Positions 10,037-17,798 of a DNA stretch of 64,000 nt are shown here, one piece after another (the stretch's first letter is position 1; each line of letters begins with the position of its first letter). This DNA is from Cylindrotheca closterium. Taxonomy: Eukaryota > Bacillariophyta > Bacillariophyceae > Bacillariales > Bacillariaceae. The stretch covers positions 206,816 to 270,815 of the forward strand of contig CAKOGP040001869.1 of NCBI GenBank assembly GCA_933822405.4, in the 5' to 3' direction. Both the position numbers and the translations under genes were made by a program. A model generated the notes under the pieces. That model was not told the origin of the DNA. It made no database searches and saw only the letters and a list, made by a program, of their open reading frames with translations.

Positions 10037-10837
10037 TGTTGTTGTTGTTGTTGCTGTTTTGTTTAGTTGGTTGTATTGTTCAACTTTTTGTGTTTGGTGA
10101 ATTGTGAGAGACGGATTGGAATGCAAAAAAAAGTGAGGAGGGAAACGCGCTTCTGGGAACGGTCGTGGCAGGCGCGATAATTCGCATCAAAGACCTCACA
10201 GCCACAAACTCCTAAATTCTCACCAGAGTAGGGTAGCGCAATCCCGCTGAAAAAGACAAAATTACACGATCGGACGGTCGTTTGATGCCCGTTGATACTC
10301 AATGTGCGCCGACAGAACTATACTCGAGTTCTGAATACACAAGAATTGCTCACGTGGCAACTGCTACTGAGCGATGCCACCAGTACACGTACAGCAGAGA
10401 GGTCGAAAGTTCTTGATGGTAAATTCAGAAGCGTTTAGTACGGTTAGTATGTTTTCTAGTGGTTCCCACAACTTTGATGACTCAGGTCCATCCCCTAAAT
10501 GAAAGCAGCAGTCAGATGTTTCGTTGGCAACATGAGAAATGTCAAGAACCGACTATTGGTTCTGAATGTGGACCGCTTATTACCTGGTAGCCAACACTCA
10601 GAAAATGGCAAGATGTGCCACCAACCGTAGCCAAAAACACTAGAGTAAAAGGGTTGGTGCCTACAGGCAAGGAGGATGTTACAGTCTGATGTGGTACTCG
10701 GTCACTACTAAGCCGACGAGAGATGACAAAACAGATGCATCTAGTTGTATACCAATATTTATAAGCTTACTACTAGTAATATGAAATTTGCACTCTATTT
10801 GGTGTCTTGTGTATGGTATAATCAATCGTTGTGCTCC
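10037..10837. repeat. Array spacer between copy 3 and small ORF c
   Basis: Repeat of 6920-7720, including the CACGTG at 10351-10356. No gene is seen. Confidence 0.6.
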
Positions 10838-10954
10838 TCAACACTTGCAATCCCATGGGTTGCAGCAGTAGCGAACACTTACTCCTTGTTGAGTTCCGAA
10901 AGTCTTTGCCCCAGTCATTGCGCCCCCTTCGAATGTAGCGAACGATTTCACCAT
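10838..10954 (-). CDS. 38-aa Cys-rich small ORF, copy c
   Basis: Third copy of the small frame, 6,234 bp from the first. It has the same start and stop and encodes the same CCNPWDCKC ending. It lies 675 bp downstream of cyclase copy 4. Confidence 0.4.
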   Translation of the reverse strand: MVKSFATFEGGAMTGAKTFGTQQGVSVRYCCNPWDCKC

Positions 10955-11629
10955 CCAAGCTGTCGCTATGGGGCATGTGAGCGATCAGATGCTGGATTGG
11001 AGTGGTCGATTTCGTATCAAGAGGTTCCTTTTTGGCTAAATTCTCACTGGATTTGAGAGTCCAGCAGAAATGCAAGACAAATATAGTTGGTTATATGTAG
11101 GGTCGTTTGACATACAAGTACTCTTGTACATGGAGCAAATTCCAGTGCGATCCAACTATAGTGGGACATACCTACAGAAATGTGTTATACACAACAGAGA
11201 CGAGCACGTGACTAGTACCTGGTAGGATACTACCGGAAGGTCAAACATTTCGAATGCACCCCAATGCGACGATTAGAGAAATTGGGGCAAGGTACAGTAC
11301 CAGGTACTGTCCCTCGTAAATGGTACAGACCTTGTGAGTTCGGTTGGATCAAGAGTGGTTGGATGCGTAGTCGGGTACTTTGATAGCCTCGTTTTCGAAA
11401 CAAACGGTGGAAATGTGTATTCACGTTCGAATATTCATACGGTAAGTTTGACACATGCAGCAGTCGAGAGGTATCGATGATAAAAACAATACTTAGCACT
11501 GTACTGAACACATAGGTGATCGACTGAAGAATATTCGATAAGGTTATTGTTTATACCTTTACTAAATTGGAATGTATATTCTATATATGATGGTGCTATC
11601 TTTTGTAAGATGGAAAAATCATTAGCTGC
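10955..11629. repeat. Array spacer, right part, third unit
   Basis: Repeat of 4721-5395, with the CACGTG at 11205-11210. No gene is seen. Confidence 0.6.
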
Positions 11630-13153
11630 TCAACATTGGCATTCCCATGGGTTGCAATAGCAGTTACTGATTCCTTGTTGCCGAGTTCCGAATGTCTTGG
11701 CAGTCATTGGGTCCCAATCGAACGTAGCAGGACTACTCGAACGATCGCTTCCACTTTCCATGCTATCGCTGCGACTGTGTGAGCGATCAGATGCTGGATT
11801 AGAATCGGAACCATCCGATGCGACAGTGAACCCGGCTGAGGATGGGTGGCCGGTCTTGAGCGTGTTACTGGCCTCAATAGTGTACAAGTCACTACATCTG
11901 TCAGCCTCGTCTCTTCTCTTCATGTGATTTACCAACGCTTGATTGATGACTTCGTTGTCAACTTCCACAGAAAACGAACCGTCACGATTACAGTGCATTT
12001 TGCCAATCTCCGCCAGCAGACCCATAGTGGGCTTCTTGACGTAGTGCTTATCATAGCACAGCTTGTTCTGGATACCCTCGATTCCAATTCCGTCAGGGAC
12101 GTAAACAGGAAGGCCAGCTCTTGAGACATAGCTGTAGTGCTCGTCAACTGTGCTCTCGTCACACACTCCCAGAATATGGCTGACCTCGGCAGTCACACAC
12201 ATTCCAATGGCGACAGCCTCACCGTGCAACAGTGGACTTACACCCTTAGAGTGAAAGGACAAATGCTCGACAGCGTGGGCAATGGCATGCCCATATTGCG
12301 GAACCATCTCATTGAAGTCTGACTCATGGTAATGGGTCAGAGTCGGGACCTTGTGGTCAATACACTCGCGGCAGACCATCTCGAGGTACTCAGAATTGCG
12401 GAGGGCTTGGTGGATATCATTGTCCAATGGATCGACAATGGCCTCAGTCATATTCCTGGACTGACACAGGGCGTGCTTCAGAGCCTCAGAGATACCATTT
12501 AGGATGTGTCTTTTCGACAGGGTTTCCAAGACCTCAGGATCAATAACAATATTGGTGGCAGGGTAGTATGATCCAAGCAGATTCTTCCCCAGCTGATGGT
12601 TCACGGCTTGCTTGAAGTCGATGGCGGCATCAGTCATTCCCATCATGGACGTTGTGATGTGAACCAATGTGATACCACGGTAGAGAGACGAGGCGATGAA
12701 ACCACACAAATTATTCACAACTCCACCACCCAAGGAGATAATGCAAGAGTTCTTGGAAATACCGGATTCCAGGATCTCATTCACACAGTTAGAGAACACA
12801 GCAAGCGTCTTGTGGCGTTCAGCACTGGGATTTCCACTCTCGTCGACGGCATCGGCGGGAGTGACGATCTTGTACACATCCAATCCTGCGTCGCGGAAAC
12901 CTTGGAGTACCTTATCACCGTAGACCTCGTCGACTATCTCGTCAACGACGAGGTAGTTCTTAGCTTCGTGACACAGCGCTGGGACGAACTCTCGCCCTCG
13001 AGTCTCCAGCTTACGAAGTGCACCACTTTCAATGATGATGTTTGATTCAAGTGGCTTACCAGGACGAGCAAATCTATTTCTGTAGACATCGTCTTCATCG
13101 ATAGTACCAGGAGTGACCTTTGGTTGTGTGAGGTTCATGGTTTGTGTCTTCAT
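11630..13153 (-). CDS. Sugar-phosphate cyclase, DOIS/DHQS-like, copy 4
   Basis: 507 codons with the same protein as the other copies from the ATG on. It is the promoter-proximal end of the array. Its leader has two base changes relative to copies 2-3, and its 5' flank shares bases with copy 1 (CCCATTGATACTCCATG) that copies 2-3 lack. It also carries a 69-bp palindromic element 304 bp before the ATG that the other copies lack, so this copy could be regulated differently. Confidence 0.85.
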   Translation of the reverse strand: MKTQTMNLTQPKVTPGTIDEDDVYRNRFARPGKPLESNIIIESGALRKLETRGREFVPALCHEAKNYLVVDEIVDEVYGDKVLQGFRDAGLDVYKIVTPADAVDESGNPSAERHKTLAVFSNCVNEILESGISKNSCIISLGGGVVNNLCGFIASSLYRGITLVHITTSMMGMTDAAIDFKQAVNHQLGKNLLGSYYPATNIVIDPEVLETLSKRHILNGISEALKHALCQSRNMTEAIVDPLDNDIHQALRNSEYLEMVCRECIDHKVPTLTHYHESDFNEMVPQYGHAIAHAVEHLSFHSKGVSPLLHGEAVAIGMCVTAEVSHILGVCDESTVDEHYSYVSRAGLPVYVPDGIGIEGIQNKLCYDKHYVKKPTMGLLAEIGKMHCNRDGSFSVEVDNEVINQALVNHMKRRDEADRCSDLYTIEASNTLKTGHPSSAGFTVASDGSDSNPASDRSHSRSDSMESGSDRSSSPATFDWDPMTAKTFGTRQQGISNCYCNPWECQC

Positions 13154-13457
13154 TGTTGTTGTTGTTGTTGCTGTTTTGTTTAGTTGGTTGTATTGTTCAA
13201 CTTTTTGTGTTTGGTGAATTGTGGGAGACGAATTGGAATGCAAAAAAAAGTGAGGAGGGAAACGCGCTTCTGGGAACGGTCGTGGCAGGCGCGATAATTC
13301 GCATCAAAGACCTCACAGCCACAAACTCCTAAATTCTCACCAGAGTAGGGTAGCGCAATCCCGCTGAAAAAGACAAACTTACATGATCGGACGGTCGTTT
13401 GATGCCCATTGATACTCCATGTGCGCCAACAGAACTGTACAGTACGTGTACAATACT

Positions 13458-13526
13458 GGAACGGCCGGGAAATAGAAATTTAGCATACAATGCTTGGGAG
13501 TAAATATTGATTTTTCCGGCCGTTCC
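13458..13526. mobile_element. 69-bp palindrome-ended element, copy A
   Basis: It begins GGAACGGCCGG and ends CCGGCCGTTCC, an 11-bp perfect terminal inverted repeat. Inside is a short hairpin, GCAT-ACA-ATGC. By eye it matches the block at 50467-50535 at 67 of 69 bases. TACT flanks it on both sides after allowing two extra G on the right, a possible target duplication. Other array copies lack it at this site. It resembles a tiny MITE; it could also be a structured regulatory element. Confidence 0.6.
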
Positions 13527-13639
13527 GGTACTGAACACACAAGAGTTGCTCACGTGGCAACTGATGCCACCGGTACAGCAGAGAGGTCGAAAGTTCTTGA
13601 GAAATACAGAAGCGTTTACGGTTACTACGTTTTTTAGTG

Positions 13640-13800
13640 GTTGACGAACCGCTTTTCAAAACCGTCAAGCGAACGATTGCTTCCGCTTTCTACACAAATA
13701 ACCAAAGCTGTCGCTTCGGACATCTGTGCGATCAGGTGCTGGGTTGGAGAGGTCGATTTCGGATCAAGCTTCCTTCTTGGCTCAATTTGCGATCCCAGAA
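13640..13800 (-). pseudogene. Truncated relic of the cyclase tail/spacer
   Basis: On the minus strand this reads as a decayed version of the cyclase Ser/Arg tail (CCAGCACCTGATCGCAC against CCAGCATCTGATCGCTC) and continues into the flank found beside the small frames. The part that would encode the Cys ending is missing. It marks the former extent of the array. Confidence 0.55.
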
Positions 13801-14217
13801 ATGCAAAACAAATGTACCTTGTACCTGGTACCTGGTACCCTGGTAGAGTCGTTTGGCGTACTATTGATCCGAATTCCAGTCGGGGTAGTAGTACGTAACA
13901 GAATGTGCTGTACATTACAGAGGCCACCATACAGCCGGAAAGGTCGAACATTGTGGAAAGTTCTCGATGAGAAACAACGGAGCGTCATCTGCACTATTCA
14001 TCAATCCGATTCTAGTCAGTTCACACTCAAGTCCCACCTATTTCATTCTCCTGGTTTGAGGTTCCTGGTTCCACATCCGTGCTGTAGGCGTCTGTTTGTT
14101 GTAAGGATTCATTCAGATACTTTGATAGTCTCTAATTATAGAAACCAAAAATTGACAGTATCATCATCTCCTAGTCCTACAGTACTAGTACTTACTTTCA
14201 CCAGTTTCTCTATCAAT

Positions 14218-15681
14218 ATGATCGGCAGTAGTGCCCCAGGGTCGTCAACTGTACCAATCGTTTTAGCGCCATCTCGATTCAACCACCGATTCGAACGAAC
14301 CACTGTGGACTCTGAACCAATTCAGTTGGAAGTTGAGAATCTGGATCAAGCACAGGCAAGCAAAACAGTAATCTGTGGCATTTGTAAGAACAAGCAGTCG
14401 CGATATATGTGCCCACGGAGTCAGATTACATACTGCTCGGTCGCATGTTTCCAGCAGTTGCCATCATCGAGCACCGAAGCCTTTTATGAGAATCGTGCCC
14501 AGTCCATTTTGCAGCTGGAAACCAAGGAACATGAAGAAGGCACCCTTCGCATGTTGAATCGGCAATATCAGCAGCAACGTGCAGACGAAGAAGCAGGAGT
14601 AGAAAAGGAAGAAGAAGATGACGTAGACTTGAAAGAATTGAAAGAGCTTCTTTCGATGGTCATGACAATGAACGAAGAGCACGACGGAAATGAGGATGAT
14701 TCCAAACGGGAAACCAACGCAAAGCACTCGTTAGAAAAGTTGTTGTCTTCCATGTCACCTTCGTTGCGGGCTGCTTTTGAACGAGACTTACAAAATGGTA
14801 ATCTGCAAAACTTGGCCCTGCAAGAATGGCACCCATGGTGGCGACGAGAATTTGGGAATGGAAACAGTGACGGCATGGAGGAGAGTGGTGAAGAAATTAT
14901 TGCGGTCAGCAATGTCCAACCAACCAAGACGTTGGATGAACGCCTTTTGAAAATACCCAACTTCAATCAACTTTCCAAGAAACCAAATCCGCAATTGCTC
15001 TTCCATGTTCTGGATATTGTGTATTCCTACTGCTGGACACTTCGTCTCTTTCATGGACTGTCAAATATCATCGCTCCTAAAAGTGTAATATCAAACTCAC
15101 AGGACTCCCCCGCTTCCGAAGCAGTGACAACTTTTCTATCACACTCTGAAGTTCTGTACCAGCAGGGAAGGCACCAATATAGTAGCTTGGAAGAGGTGTT
15201 GATTAAATGCACTGCGGCTTCCACCAAAGCCAAGGATGAATGCAACACAAACTGGAATGTCTTGGTAGAAGATTGCTCCTTGATATTTTCCTCCCGCCGC
15301 TCTGTGGCACGGTCTCTGGTTGAAGCTATTGACATGATTCAAGCCGCAGTGCAGGATTGTAAGAAGCAGCGAAAAGAGAAAGGTCCAGAGTATCAAATCG
15401 AACAACAGATTCAGACTCTGCGAAAGGTTCGCAAAAAGTTGGTATTCCTGGTAGCTTGGACGAAGCAAGCAGCTGAACTAGAAGGGCAGGATGATATTTC
15501 TATTTCCATACAAATCGAGGAATGGGGTCGGTATTGGCAGCACTCCAATGGCGATGAGGAACTCCACGAATTACAGATTCCCACCGAGACCATTTTGAGT
15601 TCACCATCGGACAAAAAGGCTAGTTCAGAACAACACGCCGCAACCCCATGGATGACGATTGCTGAAACAAGACCGAAATGA
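14218..15681 (+). CDS. ZNHIT2: ZNHIT2-like HIT zinc-finger protein
   Basis: Predicted 487 aa. The N-terminal finger (about 51-80) reads VICGICKNKQSRYMCPRSQI followed by TYCSVACF, then FYENR, as in zf-HIT proteins. Downstream the family landmarks W-x-PWW (EWHPWW) and a helix like NPQLLFHVLDIVYSYCWTLR with LFHG match ZNHIT2, a partner of the RUVBL1/2-R2TP assembly machinery linked to U5 snRNP maturation. An acidic segment lies at about 120-165. Odd points: the second Cys of the CPxC pair is Ser68, and the final His/Cys pair is not evident, so one of the two zinc sites looks degraded. The frame is open upstream to 13726 from a GTG; I chose the ATG at 14218 because the finger sits close to the N-terminus in the family. 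It converges on the next gene. Confidence 0.75.
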   Translation: MIGSSAPGSSTVPIVLAPSRFNHRFERTTVDSEPIQLEVENLDQAQASKTVICGICKNKQSRYMCPRSQITYCSVACFQQLPSSSTEAFYENRAQSILQLETKEHEEGTLRMLNRQYQQQRADEEAGVEKEEEDDVDLKELKELLSMVMTMNEEHDGNEDDSKRETNAKHSLEKLLSSMSPSLRAAFERDLQNGNLQNLALQEWHPWWRREFGNGNSDGMEESGEEIIAVSNVQPTKTLDERLLKIPNFNQLSKKPNPQLLFHVLDIVYSYCWTLRLFHGLSNIIAPKSVISNSQDSPASEAVTTFLSHSEVLYQQGRHQYSSLEEVLIKCTAASTKAKDECNTNWNVLVEDCSLIFSSRRSVARSLVEAIDMIQAAVQDCKKQRKEKGPEYQIEQQIQTLRKVRKKLVFLVAWTKQAAELEGQDDISISIQIEEWGRYWQHSNGDEELHELQIPTETILSSPSDKKASSEQHAATPWMTIAETRPK

Positions 15682-16100
15682 GCAGGCCAAATGATAATCA
15701 GACTGTCGGAGTTATCCAGCACTGGCAAACGAAAGATTTGGGGGTTGAATCTTGCGAGATCCACCTTCAACCACAGCACAAGTTCATGAAATCGTCGATG
15801 TACAGTACTGACCCGACACACACGCTAGCATATTGAGAGTAGAGCAAGAAAATCTGCTGGTATCGGCAGTAGTGGGTAGAGAAATCATTGTTCATTGTTA
15901 CAGTTGACACTGCTGCGGTAAAGAATCATATAAATCGGGTATTCGTGTCTCCAATCAGTCATTGGATTATTGTCATGAGCGGTCCCTGCGTTTTTTTTCT
16001 ACAGATCGGGTTTTCTTTTCCTTTTAACGCAGTAAGAATAATATTTTCTTCCTTCCCTTATTTTTCCCATCCTTCTGTATCTTCTTTTCTTATGTCGTGT
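15682..16100. other. Convergent intergenic region
   Basis: These 419 bp lie between the 3' ends of the ZNHIT2-like gene and the plastid membrane protein. The open frame that covers part of it has no recognisable domain and no good start. Likely two 3' UTRs. Confidence 0.5.
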
Positions 16101-17282
16101 TCAAAAGGGAAAGTCAGGAAAGACCTTAAAGTGTATGAATTTGAAACCAATGTAGGCAGTCGCCCACAAAATCAAAGACTTGCCCACAAACAAGTCAATG
16201 GCATCCAGCAGTTCTCGCACCAATCCAACCGATTGCCCGGCAGCCTTGACACTTCCGGCGAAGACTATGCCAGGTAGGTTCTTCAGTTCAGTTTTGGACA
16301 TGTCTACTGCGAAGTCAAATTTGCCGGCATTTTCATCAACTTCCAAGTCCTTGGGTCCGATGAGACGGGTCTTGAATGGACCGACTGTGGGATACAATAG
16401 AAGAAGTTGGGGTAGGAAATTGATCAGCTTGATAGACATAAATACCACGACATGCAAGTCGTGCACTCTATCGTACTTACATCCAATATCAAAAATGACG
16501 GGGCGTCCTCGAGCTCGATCAAAGGAAAAGCCACCAAGGATTCGCATAGGAGCTCCCACAAAGAAATCGGCGTAGGTGAAAATCACGGTCAGAATCTTGG
16601 TGGATCCAACCAAAATGAAGGTAGTGGCAATGGCAAAGACGGTTCCGGCCAAAAAGGTTTCGACTGTCTCATGCAAGGGGAGCACCCAGCTCAATCCATT
16701 TTCCCGAATAAAGGGACCAACGGCTTCGTTGAAGAAAGATTCGACGACGCACAATTCCAATCGCACTCGCAACAATCCAGACGCAATCAGAGGTCCGTAC
16801 TCCTTGAAATTGTCCGTTCCCACCACGGCTTCAGCAGTTCCCTGTAGGAGACGATAAAAGTTATCCGAAGCACCACAGACGGGAACGAAGTTGCTGGGAT
16901 CAAAGGAGGCAGAAAGTTCCTTAGGCATTGTCACAGCATTCGCAACAGGTAGATTGGAGGTAATCATCCAAGTGGAAAAGGCTCCTGTGGCAGCCAACAT
17001 GGCACCGGAGGCAACTGCAGGGGCAACAGAAGAGGATTCGCTATCACTGCTAATAAAATCAATGTATTTTTCAACCGCTGCTTCTGTTTCCTCCCTTTCA
17101 AGCAACTTTGTTTTCTTGGCCATCAGCTTGATGGATAATGGTTCGCGTTGGTGTTTGGATTGGAAGTGTGATAATCCTGCTGTCATTCTCACAGATGGTG
17201 TAAAGGCGGCGACATTTTGATGGCAATAGCTAATTACCAGCAGAACAACAAGATTTGCCGCAGCTGTGGTGGAGAATTTCAT
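16101..17282 (-). CDS. Plastid-targeted multi-pass membrane protein, unknown family
   Basis: The frame is open for 393 codons, but a 96-nt intron that keeps the frame is likely at 16385-16480: donor GTAAGT, acceptor CCCACAG, and length divisible by three. Splicing gives 361 aa. The N-terminus is a signal peptide followed by VAAFTPS, close to the diatom ASAFAP plastid motif (cleavage before Phe), then a basic transit-like stretch. At least four hydrophobic segments follow (for example VFAIATTFILVGSTKILTVI and SLILWATAYIGFKF). I do not recognise the family. It is probably a stramenopile plastid-envelope or thylakoid protein. It is divergent from the INTS7-like gene with 516 bp between start codons. 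Confidence 0.7.
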   Translation of the reverse strand: MKFSTTAAANLVVLLVISYCHQNVAAFTPSVRMTAGLSHFQSKHQREPLSIKLMAKKTKLLEREETEAAVEKYIDFISSDSESSSVAPAVASGAMLAATGAFSTWMITSNLPVANAVTMPKELSASFDPSNFVPVCGASDNFYRLLQGTAEAVVGTDNFKEYGPLIASGLLRVRLELCVVESFFNEAVGPFIRENGLSWVLPLHETVETFLAGTVFAIATTFILVGSTKILTVIFTYADFFVGAPMRILGGFSFDRARGRPVIFDIGCKYDRVHDLHVVVFMSIKLINFLPQLLLLYPTVGPFKTRLIGPKDLEVDENAGKFDFAVDMSKTELKNLPGIVFAGSVKAAGQSVGLVRELLDAIDLFVGKSLILWATAYIGFKFIHFKVFPDFPF

Positions 17283-17798
17283 GTTGATGACAAGAATTGA
17301 AAAGTTGAAAGTGCTGATGATGAGATGCGGTTAGAAAAGAAGATCTGAATGAATTATTCCTCTTGGATTGCTTTGATTCGCTTCCTGGACTTCTACTGAT
17401 TCAATGTGTGACCTTTCTAGTTGGTTTTTGAAAGTATAAGTAACGACTTTGAGATGCAACCAAAGGAAGTTGTTGGATCGTCACAGTGTCAAGCCAATCA
17501 ATCAACAGTTTGAAAAAAGCTTACGTACTATACCGTTAGAAAGAATCCAATGAATCAATCTATTAAAATCGATCCTACAGTACTATAGTACAGTACCAGG
17601 TACCAGGGAACTATAATACAATTTGAAAGATATCCCCCAAATATCGTTCCCTAAATATTGAGAGGATTAATTCACCTCCCCCAATAATTGGGAGATCCCC
17701 CAACCTCTCGATATCGTACAACAGTGACCATCAAGTAAACAAGCAAATCTTGGCCTCTAGAGTGTGGCCACAATTGAGAGGGAAAACTCGTTTTGGTG
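17283..17798. promoter_or_regulatory. Divergent promoter region with nested palindromes
   Basis: Shared upstream DNA of the plastid membrane protein (minus) and the INTS7-like gene (plus). It holds a GTACC cluster (about 17580-17606). It also has a nested inverted repeat: ATATTGAGAGG at 17655 pairs with CCTCTCGATAT at 17704-17714 (one mismatch), enclosing CTCCC...GGGAG around CCAATAATTGG. A regulatory role is inferred. Confidence 0.4.

Larger units (their letters stand above)
4240..13372. repeat. Tandem array with a 3,117-bp unit
   Basis: Three consecutive units repeat with an offset of exactly 3,117 bp. Every landmark obeys the offset: cyclase stops at 5396, 8513 and 11630, ATGs at 6919, 10036 and 13153, and small frames at 4604, 7721 and 10838. 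Units 1 and 2 look identical wherever I compared them. The last gene differs at a few leader bases. To the right of about 13372 the similarity decays gradually. This indicates very recent unequal crossing-over, gene conversion, or an assembly expansion. Confidence 0.9.
13154..14217. other. Array edge and promoter region of the ZNHIT2-like gene
   Basis: This holds the 5' flank of cyclase copy 4 (CACGTG at 13551-13556), the 69-bp element, a truncated spacer relic at about 13640-13800, and a GTACC-rich cluster (13815-13846) made of repeated TACCTGG. The ZNHIT2-like frame is open upstream of its chosen ATG (back to 13726), but that part overlaps the relic and shows no domain. Confidence 0.5.

Noticed and set aside
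4240..13372. Array considered as a CRISPR-like or satellite repeat
   Set aside because: Units are 3.1 kb and gene-bearing with no short spacers; it is a gene tandem duplication.
13726..14217. N-terminal extension of the ZNHIT2-like frame
   Set aside because: It begins at GTG inside the cyclase-tail relic and adds 164 residues with no domain; the zinc finger is normally near the N-terminus.
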